Part shown: piece after piece, positions 32,585 through 41,116 of the stretch
Position numbering within the stretch: position 1 is the first letter of the stretch
Layout of the letters: every line of letters starts with the position of its first letter
Assembly: GCA_052144935.1 (NCBI GenBank)
Contig: JBKQPR010000015.1
Coordinates: forward strand, 1 to 49,358
Reading direction: 5' to 3'
Length of the DNA: 49,358 nucleotides
DNA from: JOPF133 sp052144935
GTDB taxonomy: Bacteria; Acidobacteriota; Terriglobia; Bryobacterales; Bryobacteraceae
Notes under the pieces: generated by a model
Told to the model about the DNA's origin: nothing
Seen by the model: the letters and a program-made list of their open reading frames with translations, nothing else
The model's database searches: none
Translations under genes and position numbers: made by a program

Positions 32585-32998
32585 ATGAAAAACCGGGTTC
32601 GAGTTCTCAGTATTGGAATCGCGGTGGCGGCAGTGGCTGCCGTTTACGCGCAAAGCGCAACCGTAACTGCCAATGTGCCGTTCAACTTCTATATGGGATC
32701 GAAACTGATGCCGCGCGACGCTTACCGGGTCGATGAGACTGCGAGCCGCGGCGTGGCGTGGATGGTATCGGCGCACAGAGACGCCATCAAAGCCGTGACC
32801 ACCTTCAGGGTCACCGGGAAGCGAGAGGTCGAGCCGGCAAGGCTGGTATTCCATCGCTATGGCGAAGAGTATTTCCTGGCCGAGATCTGGACGGGCGATG
32901 GACCGAACGGGCGCGCCCTCTCCCGTTCGCCGCGTGAAAAGGAACTGGCGGAAGACGGGGCAGCGCCTCTGTCCGTGATCCGGATCGCTCTGCACTAG
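32585..32998 (+). CDS. Small exported protein under sigma-54 control
   Basis: 137 residues. AAAAAAGGAG upstream is a strong ribosome site. MKNRVRVLSIGIAVAAVAAV is a signal peptide ending near YAQS. The mature part has TVTANVPFNFYMGSKLMPRD, FRVTGKREVEPARLVFHRYG and EEYFLAEIWTGD, a beta-rich domain seen in many acidobacterial exported proteins of unknown function. The promoter and the neighbouring activator suggest regulated, possibly high, expression. Confidence 0.75.
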   Translation: MKNRVRVLSIGIAVAAVAAVYAQSATVTANVPFNFYMGSKLMPRDAYRVDETASRGVAWMVSAHRDAIKAVTTFRVTGKREVEPARLVFHRYGEEYFLAEIWTGDGPNGRALSRSPREKELAEDGAAPLSVIRIALH

Positions 32999-33591
32999 GT
33001 CCTTGACCGCGAGATCCGGTGGCGCAGGGGGGTGGCCGCTGGGCCCGGTCTGTTCCGAGCCGGGCCCAGAGGGCACCCCCTGAGGGAGCGGTGCTCGCAA
33101 AAACCTGCTATCGGCCTGCCGGTCCGCCGGGCACGGCCTGCCGATCGCACGCCGAATCGCCGCCACGGTTGGGAAGCGTTCTGAATGCCGCCACTCACGG
33201 CGCGGGATCGCGTATGACTCCCAGACGCGATCCCGCTTTTTTATTGGCGCGGCCGGCTCAACCGCCGGCGCTGGAGTAGTGGTACCCCCCTTCGACCGGG
33301 CACCAGGGTGTTGGCCACGGCTTGGTCGCCTGGGATCGGCCTGCTGGGGATGCCCTCTGGCCCGGCTGGGCCCAGGGTCACCCCAGGATTGGCCTCAGGA
33401 TTGGCTGCCCCACAGAAAAGTGGCATTGCATCGCGGATGGGTGAAAAGTCCCACCCGGCGTGAGGGACAGGCCTGAGGGAGTGGTCGGCGAGTAAAGTCG
33501 GGCGGGTGTATACTGATCAGCATCCCAGGGCACAAATTGGAAATTCCAGCGGAAGCCTCCGGCATCGGTCCGTGCTTCCGCGGAGGGTGAC
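32999..33591. other. Intergenic with degenerate repeats
   Basis: No gene supported. It holds two degraded copies of the GC-rich repeat: GGGCCCGGTCTGTTCCG with CGGGCCCAGAGGGCACCCC at 33036-33080, and GGATGCCCTCTGG with GGCTGGGCCCAGGGTCACCC at about 33348-33383. It also contains the terminator listed at 33202-33243. The kinase ribosome site GGAGGG is at 33582-33587. Confidence 0.6.
33202..33243 (+). terminator. Rho-independent terminator
   Basis: GCGGGATCGCG (33202-33212) pairs perfectly with CGCGATCCCGC (33226-33236) around a 13-base loop, followed directly by TTTTTTATT. It lies about 200 bases after the small exported gene and would end that transcript before the kinase gene. Confidence 0.8.
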
Positions 33592-36231
33592 ATGGCTTCC
33601 ACGCATGACGTGCACAGCGTATCCCATTTCGAGATCGTTCGAAAACTGGGTGAAGGCGGCATGGGCGTGGTCTATCAGGCCAGGGACACCGATCTGGGAC
33701 GGTATGTCGCACTCAAGTTCCTCCCTCCCGAGCTGGTAAGCTCTGCGGAGAGAATCGCCCGCTTCCGCCAGGAGGCTCGAGCCATCTCCACCCTGAATCA
33801 CCCGCGGATCGCCACCATCTACGGGATCGAAGAGAGCGGCGACGAGAAGTTCCTGGTGCTGGAGTATCTGCCGGGCGGCACGCTGCGGCAGAAGCTTTCG
33901 GCGCACAAGGCTTCCGGAGAGATGCCCTCGTTGCGCCAATGCCTGGAATGGGCCATCCAGATCGCCGAAGGTCTCGCCCATGCGCACAAGCGCGGAATCG
34001 TTCACCGCGACATCAAATCGTCCAACGTGCTGTTTACCGAGGACGGCCAAATCAAGATCGCCGACTTCGGGCTGGCCAAGATCGCCGCGGAAGCCGGCGC
34101 CGCCGAAGCGCCCTCCACCAGCGGCCGGACCATGGGAACTCCGGTTTACATGTCGCCGGAACAGGCGCGCGGGCAGCAGGTGGACGAACGCTCGGATATC
34201 TTCTCCCTTGGCATCCTGCTGTTCGAACTGATCGCCGGCAAGATGCCGTTCCGCAATACCGACACTCCCGCCGTGCTCCACGATATCGCCTATACGCCGG
34301 CGCCGCCGCTGGGCGCGTTTCGAGATGGCGTGCCGGACGCGCTTCAGTCGGTGATTTCCAGGATGCTGGAGAAAGATCCGGCTCTGCGTTACCAGACGGC
34401 CAACGACCTGCTGACCGATCTCCGCGCCCTCAGCGCCGCGAGCGGCTCGGATGCGCCGGCTTCTTTGGTGGAAACCGTGACCATGGCGAGTGCGCCGCGA
34501 GGGAAACGGCGCTGGCGGCCTATCGCCGCGGCGGCCGCTTTGGCCGCGGGGCTGATGGCGGTGGTGGCGGTGCCGGCGGCGCGGCATCGCATAGCGGGCT
34601 GGATGCACCCCATTCCAGCCGAGAAACGCGTCGCCGTGCTGCCGTTCCTCAACATCGGCTGCGATCAAGCCCTCTCGGACGGTTTGATCGAGGTTGTGAG
34701 CAACGCCCTGACCCGGCTGGAACAGTTTCACGGCGCACTGCTGGTAGTGCCCGCCACCGACGTCCGCCACGAACACGTCACCAGCGCGCGCGACGCCGGG
34801 AGGGTATTGGGGGCCAACCTGGCAGTCACGGGCAGCATTCAGCGCATCGGCGCCAACGGCGTTCAGGTGATGATCGGTCTCTCGGACACCCGCACCGTGA
34901 CGCAACTGCGCTCGGCGACTATCAAGGCCCAATTGCCGGAGCTCGCGGGCGTGCAGGATCAGGTTGTGGAGACAGTCGCGCGGATGTTGGAACTGGCCTT
35001 GCAGCCGGAGGCCGCGCAGACGCTCAAAGCCGGCGACACCACCGTTCCGGCGGCCTATCCCTTGTATGTCGAGGGACTCGGCTACCTGTTCCGTTACGAT
35101 CAGCCGGAAAACATCGGCAAGGCGATTGCGTCTTTTCAGCGGGCGGTGGACACGGACCAGCATTATGCGCTGGCGTATGTGGGCTTGGCCGAAGCCTTCA
35201 AGCGCCAGTACGACCTGTTCAAAGACACGGGGTCGATCGATGCCGCCCTCGAAGACGGATCGCGCGCGCTGGCTCTCGACGACCGGCTGGCCTCCGCGCA
35301 CGTCGCCATGGGCATGATCCAGGCCGGCAAGGGAGACTACAAGCGGGCCGAAAGCGAATTCAAGGCCGCCATCAAGCTGGATCGGCGGAACGCCGACGCT
35401 TACCGGGAATTGGCCACCACCTACGGCGGCATGGGCCGTGCCGACCAGGCCGAAGCCACCTACAAACAAGCCATCGAGCTGCGTCACGACGACTGGTCGA
35501 GCGTGAAGCAGTTGGGCGTCTTCTATTTCAAGAACAGCCGATTCAGAGCAGCCGAGCAGTGCTTCCGCAAGGTCATCGAGCTGACGCCGGATAGCGCCAA
35601 GGCCTACAGCAACCTGGGCGGCCTGTATGCCAAAATCGGCCGCTACGCGGATGCCGAGGCGCAGTTCCAGAGATCGCTTTCGCTTGCGCCGACCAGCGAT
35701 GTCTACAGCAACCTCGGCTATGTCTATTTTTACGGGGAGGCGAACTACGCGCAGGCGGCGGCTCAATACCGGAAGGCTACCGAGCTGGCTCCCCAGAATT
35801 CCGAGTTTTGGGGGAATCTGGCGGACTCGTATCGCTGGGATCCCACGCTCGCCGCCCAAGCGCCCGATACTTACCGGAAGGCCATCGACCTGATCCAGCG
35901 GGAGATCACCGTCAATCCCCGCGATAGCCGTCTTCATTCTCAGGCGGCCATGTGGTGGGCCGCCCTGGGCAGCCGGAAAGAAGCGGCCGCGGAGATCGCC
36001 AGAGCGATCGAGCTGGCGCCCCATGAGGGCCTCATCCAATTTCGCGCGGCGCTGGTCTACGAGCAGGCCGGACAGCGCGATCGTGCCCTTCGGGCAGTCG
36101 AGGCCGCGCTGAAGGCCGGCTATCGGTCCGACGAATTCCGCAAAGCTCCGCCGCTCAAAGCTCTGCGCGAGGATCCGCGCTATCTGCGGCTGGTCAACCC
36201 TCGTGATCCACCTCACAAAGAAGGAGACTGA
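33592..36231 (+). CDS. Membrane Ser/Thr protein kinase with TolB-like and TPR domains
   Basis: 879 residues. The kinase domain (12-285) has GEGGMGVVY (20-28), Lys42, HRDIKSSNV with Asp140, DFGLAK (158-163) and GTPVYMSPEQARG. A membrane helix at about 306-325 follows a basic stretch (GKRRWRP). Outside, residues about 340-470 resemble the TolB/FlgO-like N domain (RVAVLPFLNI, GANLAVTGSIQRIG). Nine or so TPRs then run to the end (AYVGLAEAFKRQYDLF, AYRELATTYGGMGRADQA, AYSNLGGLYAKIGRYADA). It is a PknB-like signal kinase typical of Acidobacteria. The next gene starts 3 bases later and is probably coupled. Confidence 0.93.
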   Translation: MASTHDVHSVSHFEIVRKLGEGGMGVVYQARDTDLGRYVALKFLPPELVSSAERIARFRQEARAISTLNHPRIATIYGIEESGDEKFLVLEYLPGGTLRQKLSAHKASGEMPSLRQCLEWAIQIAEGLAHAHKRGIVHRDIKSSNVLFTEDGQIKIADFGLAKIAAEAGAAEAPSTSGRTMGTPVYMSPEQARGQQVDERSDIFSLGILLFELIAGKMPFRNTDTPAVLHDIAYTPAPPLGAFRDGVPDALQSVISRMLEKDPALRYQTANDLLTDLRALSAASGSDAPASLVETVTMASAPRGKRRWRPIAAAAALAAGLMAVVAVPAARHRIAGWMHPIPAEKRVAVLPFLNIGCDQALSDGLIEVVSNALTRLEQFHGALLVVPATDVRHEHVTSARDAGRVLGANLAVTGSIQRIGANGVQVMIGLSDTRTVTQLRSATIKAQLPELAGVQDQVVETVARMLELALQPEAAQTLKAGDTTVPAAYPLYVEGLGYLFRYDQPENIGKAIASFQRAVDTDQHYALAYVGLAEAFKRQYDLFKDTGSIDAALEDGSRALALDDRLASAHVAMGMIQAGKGDYKRAESEFKAAIKLDRRNADAYRELATTYGGMGRADQAEATYKQAIELRHDDWSSVKQLGVFYFKNSRFRAAEQCFRKVIELTPDSAKAYSNLGGLYAKIGRYADAEAQFQRSLSLAPTSDVYSNLGYVYFYGEANYAQAAAQYRKATELAPQNSEFWGNLADSYRWDPTLAAQAPDTYRKAIDLIQREITVNPRDSRLHSQAAMWWAALGSRKEAAAEIARAIELAPHEGLIQFRAALVYEQAGQRDRALRAVEAALKAGYRSDEFRKAPPLKALREDPRYLRLVNPRDPPHKEGD

Positions 36232-36234
36232 ACT

Positions 36235-36609
36235 ATGTTCAATTACACCGTTACGATTGCCGTGGATCCGCCCGGCATTTTCCCCCCCAACCAAGAGGCG
36301 ACACCCAGCAACGGCAACTTCGTATACACGCCTTCCCTGGTCCGCGTCTCGTCCGGCGACACCATTACCTGGTTCTGCGTTAACCCGTTCTCGCTGGTGT
36401 TCAAGGAAGGAACGCCCGTCAACGAGATGGAAGTCTTCGGCAGGCCGGGCACCCTCATCCCCCCCGGCGCCCCGGCCGGCGTCTCCTACTACTCGGCGGG
36501 CCCCTACAATGTCTGCAATGTGAAGGGCCATTTCCATTACACCGTCGCGGTGTCTCTTGGCGCCCAAGTCTTTCTGGACAGCGGCTGCCCCGACGTTTCG
36601 GTGAACTGA
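36235..36609 (+). CDS. Cupredoxin-like small protein, no signal peptide
   Basis: 124 residues from the ATG at 36235 with AAGGAG before it. VYTPSLVRVSSGDTITWFCV is the strand pattern of cupredoxins, and YNVCNVKGHFHYTVAV near the end takes the place of the usual copper loop. Of the normal Cys-His-His-Met ligands, Cys and His are present nearby, but the order is not canonical, so metal binding is uncertain. No export signal is seen, which is odd for the fold. The coupling to the kinase gene suggests a partner or substrate. Confidence 0.55.
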   Translation: MFNYTVTIAVDPPGIFPPNQEATPSNGNFVYTPSLVRVSSGDTITWFCVNPFSLVFKEGTPVNEMEVFGRPGTLIPPGAPAGVSYYSAGPYNVCNVKGHFHYTVAVSLGAQVFLDSGCPDVSVN

Positions 36610-37214
36610 GAGGCCCATACCCTTACTGCGGAGACGGAGAAAAGCGCGTCAACTCGCGAGAAGATCTCGCCCCGCCGGTAGAGGATCGAGGAAGTGCCGC
36701 ACCACTATGCGGCGCGAGGCCGAACCATTGCCGTCGGACCATGGGCAGGCGCGGGCCGCGACAATCCTGGGAAGGACCTCCTGGTTCACGGATTTTACGT
36801 GACGCCACAGAATCCGCTGGACCTGATCGCTTTTCTCAAAAGCTTGACCGGCGAGAGGGTGACGCGGGAGGCGCGATGGGGGGATCCATCGGTGGGCGGT
36901 AGGGGCGGATGCCTAGGACGCGGCGGGCTGGGTCTCTGGCCGCGAGGTTCTGTGCTACCGGAAGACCGCTCGCCGACGGGGCCTGCTCCGGTCCCCCGAA
37001 GCGCTGAAATTAGCCCGGAATTCCGCGGATGGCGCTTCTACCGGTAGGGCGTTACCCGTCAGGTTGACGTGACCGGGAACTTCACGGGAGTGATGTCCCA
37101 GAAGGCCGTTTGGGGCCCACGAGCAACACAAGGACGGGTGGCGACTCCGCAACCGCCGGGAGGGGCGTTTTGTCGTTACCGATCCGGGCTAAACACCAGG
37201 GGTCTGCATTATAA
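36610..37214. other. Intergenic with a repeat fragment and a gene remnant
   Basis: Contains a fragment of the CGCGGAGA repeat (36622-36648) and the cytochrome-peroxidase-like remnant listed separately. The rest, to 37214, has no supported gene; the G+C drops sharply after about 37190, where the methylase/PIN block begins. Confidence 0.5.
36682..36870 (+). pseudogene. C-terminal remnant of a di-haem cytochrome c peroxidase-like gene
   Basis: After an in-frame TAG at 36679-36681, the frame reads RIEEVPHHYAARGRTIAVGP, then GAGRDNPGKDLLVHGFYVTP and QNPLDLIAFLKSLTGE. This is the end of di-haem peroxidase proteins (pattern EVxxHYAxGGR ... DLIAFLxSLTDE). The catalytic and haem-binding parts are absent, and the rest of the frame is repeat-like. 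Probably a leftover of a deleted gene. Confidence 0.5.
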
Positions 37215-37745
37215 CTAGGAAATGGTAGATGGATAGCATGCGAGCCCGAGGCTTCGAAAATGATGGTCTGGCGACACGATTCTGTTTTGTTCTAGGCCCG
37301 AAACGATCACGAACGAGAGAACGTCAACCAAATCGCAGCCTATGCCTCTATTCCGCGCGAATACAGCCTTCGCCGCATTGAAGACTTCCTCAGGAGGACA
37401 TATAACCCTGATGCCGTGATTCTCGATCCACTCAGTGATTACGTAAATGGCAAGGTCGGAATGCCGCTCTCCCCTTGGGCCTACGAATCGATTCGGGTGA
37501 TCAGCTTTGATGATCCGCCGAACGACTTCAGTTAGTACATAAGTCGAAGTGATCAGTTGATCGCCGACAAGGCTGTCGAAGAAATCGATAAACGCCTCGT
37601 CCGCCTCAAGCATTTTCAAAATGCCACCAGTGTCGACAAAAAACGCGCGTCGACCGAATACCTTAATTTGCTCTTGCCAAAAATCGTTCACGCTCGTGTC
37701 AATTGGAGTCTCAGACTGTTGTCGATTGGGTCTTCGTCGAGGCAT
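37215..37745 (-). CDS. PIN-domain protein paired with a DNA methylase
   Basis: 176 residues. RRAFFVDTGGILKMLEADEA gives Asp38, TSTYVLTEVVRRI gives Glu73, GIGCDLVDVLSFVIVSG gives Asp138 and Asp141, and RIVSPDHHFRSLGL has Asp160. Together these are the acidic residues of a PIN nuclease, usually RNA-cutting. It starts 7 bases after the methylase stop, has low G+C, and has no VapB-like partner. It may be the nuclease arm of a defence unit, or a solitary toxin. Confidence 0.8.
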   Translation of the reverse strand: MPRRRPNRQQSETPIDTSVNDFWQEQIKVFGRRAFFVDTGGILKMLEADEAFIDFFDSLVGDQLITSTYVLTEVVRRIIKADHPNRFVGPRGERHSDLAIYVITEWIENHGIRVICPPEEVFNAAKAVFARNRGIGCDLVDVLSFVIVSGLEQNRIVSPDHHFRSLGLACYPSTIS

Positions 37746-37752
37746 CGCACGA

Positions 37753-40104
37753 TCACCCCGGGCGCTTGTCTGTTGCCATATACTTTTGAATGTGCCGAGC
37801 CTCCTGAGCCGTCAATCCGTACGCCCGAAAAACCAGTTCGTCCAATCGATCCCGCAACGTCGTGGAACCTAACGTTTCTTTGGGCCCTTCGTAAAAAAGG
37901 CCTTCCTCGGAGGACTTCCACCGTGCTATTACTACACTGCTCATCTTACGGACTAACATACGAACTTGATCGGCATCAGCCTCGTTGAAGAGAGGAAAGG
38001 GCAACTCTTCCAGAATGGATTGCACTACTTTGCGTTTTCTGCAATGTGCATCGAACCACGCATTGGCCACGGGGCTGTTCAACACCGCGAGAATCACTTC
38101 TGTACTTGCCTGCTCCCGTGGCACTACGGCGTGAAAGTTCTCAGAAAAGTAGAGGCCGGCCGGCGCCGGCGCGGCAATTAGACGCCAAGCATTTCCTGGG
38201 TTGCGATTCGAGTTCACAAGAATCTTAGGATTTTCAAAGATTTCTGTATCTCTAGCTCGGTCGAGGTGAGGACCGTGCCGAAGCCACTTGGTTCCCCGAA
38301 CCGCAATCAATAGCGCGAATGGCCTAAGGACGTCAGGTCGATCAATAAACGGGACATCACCCGCGCGTTTGGTTGTACTGACGCTAGAAATATCATCCGG
38401 CTTTAGCCGAATGCCACTGCGTACTCTTGCGATCTCCGCAAGACGCGGGCTGTTGCGAGCCAATGTATCCCAAATGCTCGCGAACGGACTAATTAAGAAG
38501 GCATGGTCCGGATCGGTTGCCCAATCGTCGGGATTTATCGAATAGGTGGCCGTATACGCCCCAGTGGATTTGAATCTTGGCAGATCCTTTGCGCGGAGTT
38601 CTCTCACTGTAACGGGTGTGCTTGGTGCTCTGACCCCCACTGGCCGTTTTCTTGCCATGAGGACTGCGGTTTCCGCAGCCGACTGAAATAGTCCTCCTGG
38701 CAGTGCGTCGATTGCAATCAGATCGCAGGTCTCTAAGAAGGTGCGTCTTCCTTCGCGGCCCGCACGCGAATCAAGGATGCTCTGTGGCAGAACGACCCCC
38801 AATACCCCGCCGGGAGCGAGCAAATCGATGCATCTAATTAATATTTCGGAAGCCAGCTCACGCCGCGTGCCCTCTGCTTTGAGTTCCTTAAAGGGAGGAT
38901 TGGTGACTATTACGGTCGGCCGACTTCTCAGGTCGGCTCTTGCGAGCGCCAGTGCATCTTGACGCCGAAGTTGCCAGCCATTGCGGTTCTCTGGGTCCGT
39001 TACGACAAGTGAAAGTGCAGCAACTTCAATGGCAAACTCATCTATGTCGCTTCCGATCAATCTTGCGCGCAGGTACTGGTGTCGTCTGGCAGGACTCCAC
39101 GGGTTTGGCAAAAGCGCGCCCAACCGCTCAAAACCGGCAAGCAAAAAAGAGCCCGAGCCACAACAGGGGTCCAGAATAACACGCTCGTCCTGGGGGATGC
39201 TTTCGATTGGCAACATCTGAAGAACTTGGTTCGTAATAAGTCGCGGAGTGTAAAATATTCCTCGCTCGCGTCGCAGCTTCGAAGTGACGAGCGCGTTCTC
39301 ATAGGCATATCCCAACATTTCCGTTGTCAGACTAGCGAAGGCAAAGCGCTCCTTGAGTTGTTTGTGGACATACTGCACGACAGCCTCGTTGAGGAGTGGC
39401 GAGTCCAACACAGTCGGATCAACGTTTTCAGAAAACCGTTGATTGGCCTCCATGAGTGATCGTCTGGGGTCGTCGGCCTGGGGTATCACACCCTTGTCTT
39501 CTAGGACGCGGCAAGCGAACAGATGAAATACAAGCCTGATCAGAGACAACCTTGCTTGTACGTTAGTCTTAGCAGGTCGCGACAAATACTCAAGGGAAGA
39601 TGTCAAGAGCGTTTCTAGAAGGTAGACAAGGGTTTGTTCGGTGATCTTCTCAGCCCATCTCGTAAGTCCTGCGTCGACGAAGTCCAGTGGCAACTGGCCA
39701 GACTTTGCGGCTAGAACAACACTCGGGGAGAACCTGACGACCTCCGATTGAAGCGATGCCGGCCAATCCTTAGCGGCCACCTCACGTAATTTGGTTGGAG
39801 ACCGCTCTCCGCGAATTGACCAGAGTCCAACGCGTTCACCGATGCCGACAATCGCCAAGGGAGCTGCGAAGTATCTTAGCTTCTGGAACAGCACGTCGAG
39901 CGTCTGATCCGATTCCGCTTGGTCAAACGCCAAACAGGACGTTCTAATGTTCAACGGCAGTGCCCCGAACGCCGCGATGCTCAATGATTCATTGATTAAA
40001 CGGCCATCGGACGCACGGCACGTGAATGCGTAATTGGGACGAACATTCGCAGGTTCGTAGCCGGCCGCAATGAAGATCTGACGCGCATCTCTCGGTTCGA
40101 GCAC
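37753..40104 (-). CDS. N6-adenine DNA methylase (HsdM/type IIG-like)
   Basis: 783 residues from a GTG. A long helical N-terminal part (1-270) precedes RERGIFYTPRLITNQVLQML, the methylase motif I VILDPCCGSGSFLLAGFERL (309-328) and the catalytic motif IV VTNPPFKEL (400-408). The C-terminal third (from about 530) has IARVRSGIRLKPDDI and the usual TaqI-like target-recognition features (LAVLNSPVANAWFDAHCRKR). I see no clear PD-(D/E)XK restriction motif in the N-terminal part, though the LWSIRGER region there could be a degenerate one. It methylates adenine in DNA. It is the first gene of a two-gene unit with the PIN protein and is low in G+C. Confidence 0.85.
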   Translation of the reverse strand: MLEPRDARQIFIAAGYEPANVRPNYAFTCRASDGRLINESLSIAAFGALPLNIRTSCLAFDQAESDQTLDVLFQKLRYFAAPLAIVGIGERVGLWSIRGERSPTKLREVAAKDWPASLQSEVVRFSPSVVLAAKSGQLPLDFVDAGLTRWAEKITEQTLVYLLETLLTSSLEYLSRPAKTNVQARLSLIRLVFHLFACRVLEDKGVIPQADDPRRSLMEANQRFSENVDPTVLDSPLLNEAVVQYVHKQLKERFAFASLTTEMLGYAYENALVTSKLRRERGIFYTPRLITNQVLQMLPIESIPQDERVILDPCCGSGSFLLAGFERLGALLPNPWSPARRHQYLRARLIGSDIDEFAIEVAALSLVVTDPENRNGWQLRRQDALALARADLRSRPTVIVTNPPFKELKAEGTRRELASEILIRCIDLLAPGGVLGVVLPQSILDSRAGREGRRTFLETCDLIAIDALPGGLFQSAAETAVLMARKRPVGVRAPSTPVTVRELRAKDLPRFKSTGAYTATYSINPDDWATDPDHAFLISPFASIWDTLARNSPRLAEIARVRSGIRLKPDDISSVSTTKRAGDVPFIDRPDVLRPFALLIAVRGTKWLRHGPHLDRARDTEIFENPKILVNSNRNPGNAWRLIAAPAPAGLYFSENFHAVVPREQASTEVILAVLNSPVANAWFDAHCRKRKVVQSILEELPFPLFNEADADQVRMLVRKMSSVVIARWKSSEEGLFYEGPKETLGSTTLRDRLDELVFRAYGLTAQEARHIQKYMATDKRPG

Positions 40105-40666
40105 AGTTGAGTTCCTTACAAAACAATTCTACATCAGAATGTTTGGGAGGTCTTCGAAAGGCGCTTTCTGCGCAGTACCACCGTTAAATATCTGCTGGCT
40201 CCCACTTTGCATCTTTGCGACGTTGGGGTTGGCCGCAGCCTGTTTCAACGTGCTTTCAGGGCATCTCGACACCGACACCGGAACTGGAAGTCCCTTGGAT
40301 TCTCGCATTTCCGGCCTCAGTATACCGCGGAAGTCTACCCGTCCGGCGGTCTATCGACAACGATAGTCCCCCCAGGTCGGCTTCTGGGAGATTACGGATT
40401 CCTCCCGTGAAACGCCGCTCACGGAACACATTGGGCTGGTTGTCGCCTATCCGGAGAAGTGGCAGCGGCGCGGAACGCCGATTCGGCTATGGGGAGCGCA
40501 CCTTGATCCGGCGGAAGCGATGCAGCACGCTATTTTGACGCATGTGTTGGACCCGGAAGGCACCCGGGGAGCGCTTCCCGGCAGAAGCACACCATTTCCC
40601 CGTCGGCCGCCTAAGTGGACCCCAGGGCAAGGTTGCCCCCCACCAAGGCCGAGATCCCGCTCCCCA
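40105..40666. other. Intergenic with a possible coding fragment
   Basis: The gap between the methylase and dut. The frame open from 40367 reads with coding character up to about 40590: FWEITDSSRETPLTEHIGLV, then VAYPEKWQRRGTPIRLWGAH and DPAEAMQHAILTHVLDPEG. A TAG at 40364-40366 precedes it, and no start codon fits. I do not recognise the family; it looks like the remains of a gene cut off at both ends. Around 40618-40650 there is a degenerate piece of the GC-rich repeat. Confidence 0.35.
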
Positions 40667-41098
40667 TCACCTCCCCGACGACCCGAAGCCCCCTGGGCCG
40701 CGCACCGAATCGGCCAGTTCTCCTTCCAGCCAATCGACCTGCTCGTAGCGGGCCACGATCAGTTGCGCGATGCGGTCGCCGGCCCGCACGGTGTAAGGCT
40801 CGCGGCCCAGGTTCAGCAGGATCACGCGCAGCTCGCCGCGATAGCCGGGGTCGATGGTGCCGGGAGCGTTGGGCATGGTGATGGCGTGCTGGAGCGCCAG
40901 CCCGCTGCGCGGCCGCACCTGGCCTTCGAAGCCGGGAGGCAGCTCGATGGTGAGGCCGGTGGGGGCCAGGCGGGGCACGCCGGGTTCCAGGGTCACGTCC
41001 TCGACGGCGCGCAGGTCCATGCCGGCGTCTTCGGCGGGTCCGTGGGCGTAGGTGGGCAGGCTGGCGGCGGGGTGGAGGCGCTGGATTCGAATCTGCAT
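40667..41098 (-). CDS. dut: dUTP diphosphatase
   Basis: 143 residues with all five trimeric dUTPase motifs: EDAGMDLRA (1), RPRSGLAL (2), APGTIDPGYRGELRVILLN (3), AGDRIAQLIV (4) and RGPGGFGSSGR (5). It hydrolyses dUTP to dUMP, keeping uracil out of DNA and providing the ThyX substrate. The ATG at 41098 (QIRIQRLHPAASL) is preferred; one at 41110 adds four residues. It is divergent from thyX with under 60 bases between them, so both share a control region. Confidence 0.96.
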   Translation of the reverse strand: MQIRIQRLHPAASLPTYAHGPAEDAGMDLRAVEDVTLEPGVPRLAPTGLTIELPPGFEGQVRPRSGLALQHAITMPNAPGTIDPGYRGELRVILLNLGREPYTVRAGDRIAQLIVARYEQVDWLEGELADSVRGPGGFGSSGR

Positions 41099-41116
41099 CC
41101 CCGTTATCATAACCTC

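Noticed and set aside
33517..36618. Thousand-residue minus-strand frame opposite the kinase
   Set aside because: It is the mirror of the kinase-TPR gene, which has all its motifs on the plus strand.
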